Source: Pseudoalteromonas luteoviolacea NCIMB 1944
GTDB lineage: Bacteria > Pseudomonadota > Gammaproteobacteria > Enterobacterales > Alteromonadaceae
Length of the DNA stretch: 64,000 nt
Direction: 5' to 3'
NCBI RefSeq assembly: GCF_001625565.1
Contig: NZ_AUXS01000042.1
Location: 1-64,000, forward strand
Shown here: piece after piece, positions 33,376-42,065 of the stretch
How positions within the stretch are numbered: the stretch's first letter is position 1
How the letters are laid out: every line of letters starts with the position of its first letter
Program-made: the position numbers and the translations under genes
The notes under the pieces: generated by a model
Told to the model about the DNA's origin: nothing
What the model saw: only the letters and a program-made list of their open reading frames with translations
Database searches by the model: none

Positions 33376-33579
33376 TTAGCCTTGACACCAACCTCTGGTA
33401 TTACAACCTTTATACGGGGTTGTGATACAGGGTCCATTGGTCCAGCATGGCATTTGACCAGATTGACACCAATAGTCTTTCGAGGCAATAGCACCACCGC
33501 CAATTTGCCTAGTTGCATCTGAATCGAGTCGTTTTTGGCTTAACTGCTTAATGCCTTTTTTATTTAGTTTTAATTTCAT
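33376..33579 (-). CDS. Cys-rich double-glycine leader peptide (lanthipeptide-precursor-like)
   Basis: 67 residues. The leader MKLKLNKKGIKQLSQ is close to that of the peptide at 4059-4214 and ends in GGG at 27-29. The core of about 38 residues has five cysteines and several Ser/Thr (DYWCQSGQMPCWTNG, PCITTPYKGCNTRGWC), as in precursors of thioether-bridged or disulfide peptides. AAGGATATAAC precedes the ATG. No LanB/LanC-like, protease or transporter gene lies within reach, so maturation, if any, uses genes elsewhere. An S9 peptidase gene is divergent 318 bp away. Confidence 0.75.
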   Translation of the reverse strand: MKLKLNKKGIKQLSQKRLDSDATRQIGGGAIASKDYWCQSGQMPCWTNGPCITTPYKGCNTRGWCQG

Positions 33580-33897
33580 GTTATATCCTTTTTGTTTGTT
33601 TTTTGTACTGCATGCTCAGAGTCACAATTAACCTCGTGTTAGTCAATTGCATTTTTTTTATAGTGTGATTGTGTGCTTCAATGGTATGAGCTTTGCAGGA
33701 TTTAAAAGAGGGTTTTCAGTGTGAAGTCGATCATCTCTTACTACGGTAATTAGTCGCAGTTGTTTTGAATAGTCCATTTGTTTAAGGCATCTTAGCACTG
33801 AACTGATAATTGATATAATGTAACAATACTCATTGACATCTTATGTCGGTAAAAACCGTGATGTTAAGGCGATGAGTTCATTACTAAGAGTCTGAAT
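33580..33897. promoter_or_regulatory. Intergenic region with likely promoter for the S9 peptidase
   Basis: This 318-bp gap holds no gene that I can support. A plausible promoter for the downstream peptidase is TTAGCA at 33792-33797 and TATAAT at 33814-33819, with a 16-bp spacer. The remainder is AT-rich and also carries the upstream region of the minus-strand leader-peptide gene. Confidence 0.45.
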
Positions 33898-35955
33898 ATG
33901 AAAAATAAAAACAAGCTACATTTGACGCTGTTGGCAGCGAGTATGCTAGCGCTACCAGCTATGGCTAAAGATACTCACTCAAACAACACGTGGCAGTATG
34001 AGGATGTGTTCAATATTGAATACGCGGCTTCCCCGCAGGTTCACCCCGACGGTTATAAGGTTGTCTACGAGCGAAGAGCGATGGACATCATGTCTGATAG
34101 CACTCGTATTAACCTATGGGAGGTAGATTTAAAAACCAATACCCATCAACCATTATTGTCTGGTAAAAATCATTTTCGCGGCGCGCAGTATTCACCAGAT
34201 GGTAAGCGATTGGCATATTTAGCTAATGCAGAGGGGGATAATCAGCTGTATGTACGTTGGTTAGACTCAGGGCAAACGGCAAGGGTAACCAATGTGCATC
34301 AGAGTGTGGGCAATATAAGCTGGTCGCCAGATGGTAAATGGATAGCATTCACCATGTTTAAGCCAAAGAGCAAAAGCGGCCTTTTCAAAGATATGCCAAA
34401 GAAGCCTAAGGGCGCTCAGTGGGCGGGTAATGCAACATATATAGATGACATGCTGTACAAGCGTGATGGCGGTGGCTTTATTAAACATGGTTATCATCAT
34501 ATTTATGTGGTACCAGCGGAAGGCGGAACACCTCGACAATTGACGCAAGGGGACTTTCATCACCGCTCGTCATTAACTTGGAGCAAAGATGGAAAAGCGC
34601 TTTATTTCAATGCAGATCGTCATGATGATTGGCAAAATAGGCCACGCCAATCAGATATTTATCGCATCAATGTCGCTGATAGCCAGGTTACTCAAATCAC
34701 CGATAGCAACGGTCCCGAGTATCGTCCTAAACTGAATCAGCAAAGAGATAAAATTGCCTATCTCCACTATGAAGATAAGCGCTTATCGAGCCAAAATTTT
34801 GATATTTACATGATGGATCCAGATGGCAAAAACCCGGTCAATCTCACCGAGTCATTAGATCGCCCAATCAGTGCCCATCAATGGGATAAAAAAGGACGTG
34901 GGCTTTACTTTAGCTATGTAGATCATGGTCAGCAATATGTAGGTCATGTCACTTTAAAAGGCAAAGTGACAGAGAAAGTTGCTGAGCTGGGAGGATTGTC
35001 ACTTGGACGTCCGTATACTTCGGGCCATTTTGCCGTAGCTGGTAGTGGTCGCTTGGTGGTCACCACAGCTGATGCACAGCGACCTGCTGATCTAGCACTG
35101 GTGGACAAAAGAAGAAAATCAGTACAGCTTACAGACTTAAATGAAGATTTGTTAGGGCATAAAAAGACTGCTGAGGTCAAAGCAATCACCGTCAAGTCTT
35201 CGGTCGATGGCAGAGACATTCAAGCTTGGTATGCTCTACCCCCTAATTTCGATGGTTCAAAGAAGTACCCAATGATTTTGGAGATCCATGGTGGTCCACA
35301 CACCGCATATGGTCCGAACTACAGCACGGAAGTGCAACTGATGGCGTCAAAAGGCTATGTGGTGGTCTGGGCTAATCCAAGGGGCAGCACGTCTTATGGT
35401 CAGGAATTTGCCAACCTCATTCACCATGATTATCCGTCAAAGGATTACAACGACCTTATCGATGTCGTCGATGGTATGGTGGCGAAAAAGTTTGTTGATG
35501 AAGATAACTTGTTTGTTACTGGCGGCTCAGGAGGCGGTGTATTAACAGCTTGGATCATTGGCAACACTGATCGCTTCAAAGCCGCCGTTGTGGCAAAACC
35601 TGTGATCAATTGGATTAGTTTTGCATTGACGGCAGATGCGTATAATTACTACGCAAAATATTGGATGCCAGGCATGCCATGGGAAGCAACAGAACACCTA
35701 TGGAAGCATTCTCCACTGTCGCTGGTTGGCAATGTTAAAACGCCAACTATGTTGCTAACGGGTGAAAATGATTACCGCACGCCAATGAGTGAAACTGAGC
35801 AGTATTATCAAGCACTACAGCTGCGCGGTATAGAAACGGCAATGGTGCGTATCCCCAAAGCGGGGCATGGTATTGCCGCAAGGCCTAGTAACTTGATACA
35901 AAAAGTGGGTCATATCGTGGCTTGGTTTGAAAAATATCGAGATACCGACAAATAA
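33898..35955 (+). CDS. S9-family peptidase (acylaminoacyl-peptidase-like)
   Basis: 685 residues with a signal peptide (about 1-23, PAMAK). A beta-propeller-type domain built of WSPDGKW/YSPDGKR repeats covers about 30-420. The alpha/beta-hydrolase domain follows, with catalytic Ser544 in GGSGGG, Asp625 in ENDYRTP and His657 in AGHGI. LEIHGGPHTAYGP is the usual oxyanion region. These enzymes cleave short peptides entering the propeller; export places it in the periplasm or outside. A strong terminator follows, so it is a single-gene unit. Confidence 0.95.
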   Translation: MKNKNKLHLTLLAASMLALPAMAKDTHSNNTWQYEDVFNIEYAASPQVHPDGYKVVYERRAMDIMSDSTRINLWEVDLKTNTHQPLLSGKNHFRGAQYSPDGKRLAYLANAEGDNQLYVRWLDSGQTARVTNVHQSVGNISWSPDGKWIAFTMFKPKSKSGLFKDMPKKPKGAQWAGNATYIDDMLYKRDGGGFIKHGYHHIYVVPAEGGTPRQLTQGDFHHRSSLTWSKDGKALYFNADRHDDWQNRPRQSDIYRINVADSQVTQITDSNGPEYRPKLNQQRDKIAYLHYEDKRLSSQNFDIYMMDPDGKNPVNLTESLDRPISAHQWDKKGRGLYFSYVDHGQQYVGHVTLKGKVTEKVAELGGLSLGRPYTSGHFAVAGSGRLVVTTADAQRPADLALVDKRRKSVQLTDLNEDLLGHKKTAEVKAITVKSSVDGRDIQAWYALPPNFDGSKKYPMILEIHGGPHTAYGPNYSTEVQLMASKGYVVVWANPRGSTSYGQEFANLIHHDYPSKDYNDLIDVVDGMVAKKFVDEDNLFVTGGSGGGVLTAWIIGNTDRFKAAVVAKPVINWISFALTADAYNYYAKYWMPGMPWEATEHLWKHSPLSLVGNVKTPTMLLTGENDYRTPMSETEQYYQALQLRGIETAMVRIPKAGHGIAARPSNLIQKVGHIVAWFEKYRDTDK

Positions 35956-35966
35956 AATCACAGAAT

Positions 35967-35996
35967 AGGCAGCCTTCGAGCTGCCTTTTCTTTTTT
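35967..35996 (+). terminator. Intrinsic terminator after the S9 peptidase gene
   Basis: A 7-bp GC-rich stem (AGGCAGC with GCTGCCT), 6-nt loop, followed by TTTCTTTTTT. The T tract reaches the convergent fetB stop. Confidence 0.88.
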
Positions 35997-36780
35997 AACA
36001 GAGGCTGACTTGAGGTTTTCCTTCCACGGAAATACTGCGCTTTGCCACCATCCATAAACTGACAGTGATGGTAATACTCATCATGACAAAAATAGCGAGC
36101 ATGATCATCAGCTGATATTTAATTGCCACCATGGGGGATGCGCCGCCTAGTATTTGCCCTGTCATCATACCTGGTATGGTGACCAGTCCCGTTGTTGCCA
36201 TTGTAGCGAGTATAGGGGACATGGCTTTTTGCAATGCCTCTTGTACAAACGGTCGAGTTGCAGCACTTGGAGAAGCGCCTAGCGCCAGTGCCCCTTGATA
36301 TTCAGGCCAGCGTTCTTGCAGTGCGCTATAGTAGCTTTGTAAGCAAATAATATTCCCAGAAATGCTATTGCCAAGCAACATGCCAGCTAAAGGGATAACA
36401 TAGCGCGCGTGATAAAAAGGTTCTGGTTGAATAATACCCAAAGAGAGGATCGTCATTAAAGGCAACAGTCCCGCAACTAAGCTGAGCGCAACGGGTATCA
36501 ATACAATGCGTCTTGGAAAATGAAGTTTGTTGATGATCGCACTGCTGCCAACGAGAACCATTGCAAACATCCAGGCTAAGTTGACCCAAATACTATTGAG
36601 ATCAAACAATAACTCTAGATAAATGCCGATCAAAATCAGCTGTAAGGTCATTCTAACTAGGCTTATGACGGTTTCTTTCAACAAGCCTAGCTGGTAATGC
36701 ATATTGATGTAATAAGGAACGATAAGCGTTAGGCTAAATACCGCCAGCTGCCACCATTGAATATCTATGACGCTTTGCAT
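35995..36780 (-). CDS. fetB: FetB-type ABC permease (UPF0014), orphan
   Basis: 261 residues, about seven membrane helices. GNSISGNIICLQSYYSAL and the cytoplasmic EALALGASPSAATRPFVQEALQKAMSP-like loop, with ATTGLVTIPGMMTGQILGG, are family signatures. E. coli FetB works with the ATPase FetA to export iron. No fetA gene is found on either side, so the partner ATPase must be encoded elsewhere or the gene is a remnant. The 234-bp upstream gap shows nothing else that I can name. Confidence 0.9.
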   Translation of the reverse strand: MQSVIDIQWWQLAVFSLTLIVPYYINMHYQLGLLKETVISLVRMTLQLILIGIYLELLFDLNSIWVNLAWMFAMVLVGSSAIINKLHFPRRIVLIPVALSLVAGLLPLMTILSLGIIQPEPFYHARYVIPLAGMLLGNSISGNIICLQSYYSALQERWPEYQGALALGASPSAATRPFVQEALQKAMSPILATMATTGLVTIPGMMTGQILGGASPMVAIKYQLMIMLAIFVMMSITITVSLWMVAKRSISVEGKPQVSLC

Positions 36781-37014
36781 ACTTCAAACTACTGTAATTG
36801 AGTGCGTAAAACTGGGTTGTTGTTTACGATTATGCTCACGCTATCATGGTGATATGACACTTTTATTGATAGCCATAAAATGCGTTGAGTGGATATCAAG
36901 AGGTGAAAATACATGGCTACGTTGTTGTGAAGCCACCTCAATGTAGTCGCCCATTCAGCGAGGCCTGTTAAGGAAAATTAATACTGAATGGACAATTCGT
37001 CTTGCAAGTAGGCG

Positions 37015-37644
37015 CTATACTTTTGCAAGGACAATGTCATATCGATATTGATTGGCTTTTGATGTTGCTTTGGCGGTCATCAAGGCCTGCTCTTGGCGTG
37101 TTTTACTTCTAAATAAACCGTCTTTATCATTGAGAGGATGATCGGGAAAGTACATTTGAGTCAGTAGCGAATGATAACCTCTTTTTGAAATTTTTAAGTG
37201 AATGTGCGGTGTACGTTGTTGTGAAGCATTCAGCGGGTAGGCGCCGGGAAAGACGGTTTTAAAGCGAAAATGCCCCCCAGCTTTTGTTTGTATTATCGCC
37301 CATGCCTGAAAGTGCTCGTCAATGGGGGCATCGCTATTATCGTGTGGATGATGGTATTTGCCAAAGCTGTTAGCTTGCCATAGATCTATGGTTGCATCTT
37401 CTAAGGGGTTCCCCTGATTGTCGAATACCTGTCCGTATATTTCTATCACGATACCTTTTGCTTTACCTTTTTTACCAACAACTTGAGTGAGATCTGCATC
37501 TTGATCTTTTTGCGGTGTGATCGGGTAATAGGGTCCTTCCATTTCGCTGGGGGTAAGGGTACGTGCGTGTACGTGTGTGCCAATTAAGCCCACAAGAGAG
37601 CCGAGTGTAATGTTTTTGATAAAGTGACGGCGATGTAATTTCAT
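37015..37644 (-). CDS. Intradiol ring-cleavage dioxygenase-like protein
   Basis: 209 residues. The N-terminus MKLHRRHFIKNITLGSLVGL looks like a twin-arginine-type signal (RR-x-F-I-K). The body carries the ferric-iron ligands of intradiol dioxygenases: Tyr in FGKYHHP, Tyr in PGAYPLN, and the two His of RTPHIHLKI. IDLWQANSFGKYH and QMYFPDHPLN are other family stretches. Members open catechol-type rings between the hydroxyls. Export would put it in the periplasm, as in several extracytoplasmic relatives whose substrates are unknown. It has no pathway neighbours. Confidence 0.88.
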   Translation of the reverse strand: MKLHRRHFIKNITLGSLVGLIGTHVHARTLTPSEMEGPYYPITPQKDQDADLTQVVGKKGKAKGIVIEIYGQVFDNQGNPLEDATIDLWQANSFGKYHHPHDNSDAPIDEHFQAWAIIQTKAGGHFRFKTVFPGAYPLNASQQRTPHIHLKISKRGYHSLLTQMYFPDHPLNDKDGLFRSKTRQEQALMTAKATSKANQYRYDIVLAKV

Positions 37645-37856
37645 TGTGATTCCTCATGCAAAATGTTAAATCGCACCACACAAACCATATCGTACACGGC
37701 CTATCATTGCCAATAGGCAAGGTATTTGAGCGCTTGAGGCAGTCTATGTGGCGGCGTGATATGAGTGTTGAATATCACGTCCCTCTCTGTCTTAATGAAT
37801 ATCTATTAATTGCTCAATAGAGTTTTAATAGATATCTAATAACATGATTTATAAGC

Positions 37857-38567
37857 TTATATTGTATTATCATCAGTGACTACAAGGTGTTTTTGATAAT
37901 TGCTAAATGTGGTCTTGGATGTTTCTTCTATCTCGATAAAGAAGGAGAAGGTACCGGTCATTTCCATCGTGTTATATTTGGGAAGTACCGTATTATCTAT
38001 GGTCATAAACTGCATATGCAGCTTAAAGTGATCAATCTCTGCCAAGGCGACGGGGCTGAATTCATCGGTATTGTGGATGGATATATGGTCAATATTCAAA
38101 TGACGTTTATCTATCTGAATGCTACCAACTAACTTACCGAGGGCATCTTCGCCCAGATCAGATAATTCGACGGGGTAAGTGAAGGTGATGTATTCAGGCG
38201 TTTCATGGTGAAGTGTTAATGCGTCTGTTTTTATCAACTCTTTGATACTCACAGAAAACCCTTCGTTTTGTCGCTTTTTAGCGAATTTTTCAGCTTGTTT
38301 CGAGGATGGCTTCTTACCATTGAGTTGTAGTAGGTGCCAGCGTTTATCAGCGTTGGCGTGAGGTATGTGCTGTGCAAGTACTTCAGTTTTTTCTCCTTCC
38401 TCAATTTCTATACTGTGAACTTGATACGACCAATGTTGCTTATTGGCTTGTGTAAATCGCTCAACAGCTTGGTTGACCAAGTTTTGGTGAGCAATCGATG
38501 CAGCCAATGCGGGCGTCGCAAGCAGAATAAATGAAGAAATAACAACGTTACGGATGTGACTAAACAT
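37857..38567 (-). CDS. Secreted hypothetical protein (236 aa)
   Basis: A signal peptide (about 1-22, TPALA) and a soluble body of alternating strands and helices: YQVHSIEIEEGEKTEVLAQHIP, WHLLQLNGKKPSSKQAEKFAKK, ITFTYPVELSDLG. There are no cysteines in the mature part and no motif I recognise. The shape, a two-layer beta sheet with a central Lys-rich helix, suggests a periplasmic or outer-membrane-facing protein. It stands alone between the dioxygenase and the lipoate-ligase-like genes. Confidence 0.7.
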   Translation of the reverse strand: MFSHIRNVVISSFILLATPALAASIAHQNLVNQAVERFTQANKQHWSYQVHSIEIEEGEKTEVLAQHIPHANADKRWHLLQLNGKKPSSKQAEKFAKKRQNEGFSVSIKELIKTDALTLHHETPEYITFTYPVELSDLGEDALGKLVGSIQIDKRHLNIDHISIHNTDEFSPVALAEIDHFKLHMQFMTIDNTVLPKYNTMEMTGTFSFFIEIEETSKTTFSNYQKHLVVTDDNTI

Positions 38568-38644
38568 GAGGCGGCTTCCTTTTTTGCATTACTTTGCAGG
38601 TGACGATGTGAAGCCAATGTGAAAACCAAAGGGTCCTTGGTATT

Positions 38645-39433
38645 TTAAAGTTCTAATTGAGATGCAATATCTGCATTAAAGTCACGCAAGGCTAGTAAGA
38701 TTTCTTGTCTGATGACTTGAGTCAATTTGCCTCTTGGGTAGTGGCCTGCTAAATGTCTATCGACACTAGTTGACGCATGGGGATCGTAGCAGTTGTCACC
38801 ACCTGCTAGCTGGTAAAACTGATTGACGATGCCTGTCGTATCATGCGGATCGGCTTCAATCATGATCATGGCTTGCGCTAATACGGCGCGGTAAAGCCCA
38901 AATTCATTGGTGGGAGAGAGTGCTACTCGCTGAGCGGTTCCTGCCACTTTGAGTGCATCAATATTGAGATTAAATCGACCGTCGCAATATGCCCCAGGAG
39001 TTTCTCCATATTCACTCTGCAAGCCAAGGTTGCGCAGTGCATTGCGAATAGGCTCACACAAGGCGATATAGATAGCGTCTAAATCCAAAGGTTGGGTTTT
39101 GGTCTGTGCAAAGATGAGCGAAAAATTTAAGATACCAGGACCGTGAGGGACCGCTGTGCCGCCACTTTCTCTGACCGAAACAGGCCAACCCAGTTGAGCT
39201 AAGGTGTCACAGGCGCTGTTAAAATCCACTAATTTGGCTTCTTTACGGCTAACAATCAATGATTGAGGGCATTCCCATAAACGTATTGTTGCAGGTTTTT
39301 CACCGTTGGCGACCTGCTTAAGAAGCGCCGAGTCCAGCTCAAGAGCACGTTGTGTGCAAGTATCTATGGGATCATTGAGCACAGACCATTGGTGTGCGCT
39401 ATAAAATTGCGTTGCTAGCTGTTTTTCATTCAT
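38645..39433 (-). CDS. Lipoate-protein ligase family protein
   Basis: 262 residues from the ATG at 39433 (MNEKQLATQ); the longer frame is a weaker choice. RESGGTAVPHGPGILNFSL is the lipoate-ligase (LplA/LipB/BPL fold) motif with the Arg-x-Ser-Gly-Gly core, and YCDGRFNLNIDALKVAGTAQR supplies the adenylate-binding Lys. Members transfer lipoyl or octanoyl groups to carrier proteins. Which reaction this one performs cannot be told. A LysR regulator lies upstream on the same strand, 60 nt away. Confidence 0.85.
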   Translation of the reverse strand: MNEKQLATQFYSAHQWSVLNDPIDTCTQRALELDSALLKQVANGEKPATIRLWECPQSLIVSRKEAKLVDFNSACDTLAQLGWPVSVRESGGTAVPHGPGILNFSLIFAQTKTQPLDLDAIYIALCEPIRNALRNLGLQSEYGETPGAYCDGRFNLNIDALKVAGTAQRVALSPTNEFGLYRAVLAQAMIMIEADPHDTTGIVNQFYQLAGGDNCYDPHASTSVDRHLAGHYPRGKLTQVIRQEILLALRDFNADIASQLEL

Positions 39434-39493
39434 GGTTGTCCCTAATAAAATTGCTGCACCATACAAGTATAGACGCCAAAGCTGCGTGGCGAT

Positions 39494-40411
39494 TTACTGT
39501 TTATCGACCTCAGCGCTTTGTGTCGTTGGCATAATCATACTTTGGTATCTGAGCTCACCTAAAAAAGTCCTTGCTGCAGGCCCTAGGCTATCTCCGTCGA
39601 CAAAAGTCAGGTGTAGTTGGGCTTGACGCGTTCGCCCTGATTGTAAATTGAGCGCAACAAGCTCACCACTTTCAAGCTCTTTTTCGATTAAGGGCACTGG
39701 CAGCCAAGCAAAACCAAACCCATTTCTAATCATATCAATGGAGGTACGCATATGGCTGACTGTCCAGCGTTGACTTGCCTGTAGCCATCCTGAATCATGA
39801 CTTTTTGATACGGCGGAATCTCGTACTACGATTTGTCGGTGTGATTTTAAATCTTCTAACGTCAGTGCCCTGTCACTTTGATGAAGGGCATGTTGTGGGC
39901 TCGCAACGGCGAGAAACTCTATTTGGCAGAGTTCTTCACTAAATAAGCCTTCAAGGGTGAATGCGGAAACGGCGATGTCGACGTTGGCATTTTGCAGCTG
40001 CTCATTGGCGCCATTGAGGACGGACTCAACCAGTTCAATTCGTAAAAAAGGAAACTCTTGGGAGACTTTGTCGAGCACCCGGTAAAGCAAATGGGCTGGG
40101 AAGATCTCATCAATGGCGATACGCAATTTGGTTTCAATACCTTCTGCAAGGTTGGCACCTATGGTTTCTACCTTAGCGGCTTCATCAAGTAAGTATTCAA
40201 CACGGCGTAACATAAGTTCACCAGCAGCAGTCAGTAGTGTTTTTCGGCCCTCAACACGAAATAGTTTGACGCCAAGCGCGGTTTCAATTTTATTGACCGC
40301 ATTGTGGATACTAGATTGGCTTTTGTGGATCTGAGCAGACGCCTGGTTAAAGCCTCCATGTTCAACGACGGCTTTAAACATACGCCATTGTTCGAGAGTG
40401 ACTTTGAGCAT
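39494..40411 (-). CDS. LysR-family transcriptional regulator
   Basis: 305 residues from the ATG at 40411 (MLKVTLEQW). HTH at about 5-60 with EHGGFNQASAQIHKSQSSIHNAVNKIETALGV, then the effector domain (RIAIDEIFPAHLLYRVL, GFGFAWLPVPLIEKEL). It precedes the lipoate-ligase-like gene on the same strand and could be co-transcribed with it. It has no divergent partner that I can support. Confidence 0.85.
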   Translation of the reverse strand: MLKVTLEQWRMFKAVVEHGGFNQASAQIHKSQSSIHNAVNKIETALGVKLFRVEGRKTLLTAAGELMLRRVEYLLDEAAKVETIGANLAEGIETKLRIAIDEIFPAHLLYRVLDKVSQEFPFLRIELVESVLNGANEQLQNANVDIAVSAFTLEGLFSEELCQIEFLAVASPQHALHQSDRALTLEDLKSHRQIVVRDSAVSKSHDSGWLQASQRWTVSHMRTSIDMIRNGFGFAWLPVPLIEKELESGELVALNLQSGRTRQAQLHLTFVDGDSLGPAARTFLGELRYQSMIMPTTQSAEVDKQ

Positions 40412-40614
40412 ATTACACCTGTGTACTTTAGTTACTTTGACTGTAGAGATATCAGCATGATACACGAAATACTAAGAGACTATCACACTGTTCAAGTAAA
40501 GCTATGAACCAAAACATGAGGGGAGAAAGTGGCAATAAGGGTGCGGTCTAAATTTATATTATTCAGGTACAGTCAATATTTCCTTCGCTAAAGTACTCGC
40601 TCCCAAGCAGTGAG

Positions 40615-40642
40615 GCTCATTCATTTCTGAATGGGCTTTTTT
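40615..40642 (+). terminator. Plus-strand terminator with no assigned gene
   Basis: A 9-bp stem (GCTCATTCA with TGAATGGGC, one T-G pair) and 4-nt loop is followed by TTTTTT. The T tract is on the plus strand, yet both flanking genes are on the minus strand. The 187-bp gap before it has no ORF of convincing length on the plus strand, so a short RNA or antisense transcript may end here. Confidence 0.55.
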
Positions 40643-40652
40643 AATGCCCTTA

Positions 40653-41609
40653 TTAGATAGGGGCGGACCCCCAATCTCGTTTCTGTCCTTTCTGGGCAAG
40701 TTTTTTAGCTCGTTTGAGTTCACTTTTACGAACATGCTTTGCAATCCACTTGATCATTTTAGGGGTAAGTTCGGGTGGCAAGTTATGACCCATACCAGGG
40801 ACAATTTTGAGTTTGGATTTACGGATCTGCTGAGCTGTTTTGATACCCTCTTGGCTCGAAATAATGGGATCTGACTCTCCGTGGATCACCAAAGTGGGTG
40901 CTTTTACTTTGGCCATTAAATTTTGACGGCTGCCGCTGGCGGCCATTGCAGCGAATTGCCTTTGGAAAGCGTGTGGGTTATAGGCGCGCTCTACGGTTTC
41001 AACCGCTTGCGCTTTTAAAGTTTGCTCGTCCTGAGGGTAAGCTGGGCTACCAATTAATTGATTAAGCCGAATGTTGTAGCGGATCGCGGCATCACGATTG
41101 GGTTTATCGGGGCGTAGTTTTGCGAGCTGTAAAAATACTTTTAAGTTAGCGTGAGTCAATTTAAGTGAGGATGAAGAAGACATGATGGAGGTTAAGCTCA
41201 AAACCTTCTTTTTCTGTTTTGCAGCGATAAGCTGCGCGATCATGCCACCCATGGAAGCGCCGACCAAGTGTGCTTTTTTAATTTTGAGTGCTTTCATTAA
41301 TGCCAGCGTGTCTTCTGCCATTTCTTCCAGTGTATAGGGGGCTTGGCTGCGAAGTGGCAAACGGGCGCTTAACCAAGATTTAAAGAGGCTGGGTTTCCCG
41401 AATTGTTCTAGATGAGTGGATAATCCAGCATCTCGATTGTCAAAGCGTACAACTCTAAAGCCCTGATCAACCAAGCCATAAAAAAGCGCATCGGGCCACA
41501 AAGTCATTTGTGCACCAAGCCCCATGATCAAGATAATAGCTGGATTGTTTTTATTTCCCACGTCTTGATAACTAATGGAAATGTTGCCGCTAACAGAGAT
41601 TGATTTCAT
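40653..41609 (-). CDS. Alpha/beta-hydrolase
   Basis: 318 residues, no signal peptide. Ser119 in VGASMGG is the nucleophile, with Asp in HGESDPIIS and His in GMGHNLP completing the triad. ILIMGLGAQMTLWPDAL supplies the oxyanion hole. A basic C-terminal tail (RKSELKRAKKLAQKGQKR) is unusual. Such proteins act on esters or similar substrates; the real one is unknown. It is divergent from arfA. Confidence 0.9.
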   Translation of the reverse strand: MKSISVSGNISISYQDVGNKNNPAIILIMGLGAQMTLWPDALFYGLVDQGFRVVRFDNRDAGLSTHLEQFGKPSLFKSWLSARLPLRSQAPYTLEEMAEDTLALMKALKIKKAHLVGASMGGMIAQLIAAKQKKKVLSLTSIMSSSSSLKLTHANLKVFLQLAKLRPDKPNRDAAIRYNIRLNQLIGSPAYPQDEQTLKAQAVETVERAYNPHAFQRQFAAMAASGSRQNLMAKVKAPTLVIHGESDPIISSQEGIKTAQQIRKSKLKIVPGMGHNLPPELTPKMIKWIAKHVRKSELKRAKKLAQKGQKRDWGSAPI

Positions 41610-41806
41610 ACAAATTTGCGTCGCGTTTGCTCTTTATGCAGTTTAGGCATAAAAATAATAAATGCGTATGAAATCGAGTATTTTATGGTTACAGGCTCGA
41701 TGATTGCACTGCGATACTTTTTGGTTTGGGTTTTTACTTGCAGAGGCGAGTATGACAATGAATAATAAGTGCTCATTTAATTCATGCAGACACAAAAGGT
41801 CAAACT

Positions 41807-41989
41807 ATGAGTAAAAAAACACAACACACCTGCGAACATCGCCGTGGTGAAATTAAAGATAATGCGCTCAAAGCATTGGTTACAAGCCCAGTGTTTAAAT
41901 GTAAGGTTGAAAAAGCGAAAAAGGGTAAAGGTAGCTTTCGCAGAAAAGCAAAACATCAAGGCCAAGAGCCTTATTTTATGGCAGCATAA
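41807..41989 (+). CDS. arfA: Alternative ribosome-rescue factor A
   Basis: 60 residues. The core RGEIKDNALKALVTSPVFKCKVEKAKKGKGSFRRKAKH matches E. coli ArfA ([36 protein letters not shown]). ArfA frees ribosomes stalled on messages without a stop by recruiting RF2, as backup to tmRNA. The start follows AAGG. A long hairpin (41964-42026) spans the last codons and the stop codon, so transcripts are likely to end before the stop; in E. coli this makes ArfA synthesis depend on tmRNA failure. The N-terminal MSKKTQHTCEHR is a short species-specific lead. Confidence 0.93.
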   Translation: MSKKTQHTCEHRRGEIKDNALKALVTSPVFKCKVEKAKKGKGSFRRKAKHQGQEPYFMAA

Positions 41990-42026
41990 CCGAAGAGGTT
42001 GTGGCGAGTCATAAAATAGGGCTTTT
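41964..42026 (+). terminator. Long hairpin overlapping the arfA stop codon
   Basis: The outer stem pairs 41964-41980 with 42010-42026 (17 bp, with two G-T pairs). An inner stem pairs 41985-41991 with 41997-42003 around a GAAGA loop. The stop codon (41987-41989) lies inside, and GGGCTTTT closes the structure, as at a terminator. Confidence 0.85.
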
Positions 42027-42065
42027 AGGCGAGAAACACTGAACAATAAACATGGAGCAATTGAT

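Noticed and set aside
40559..40744. 61-residue frame with ELKNL...EIGG, similar to the GG-leader peptides
   Set aside because: It overlaps the alpha/beta-hydrolase 3' end on the same strand, is read in another frame, has no ribosome-binding site at its start, and the leader pattern is only partial.
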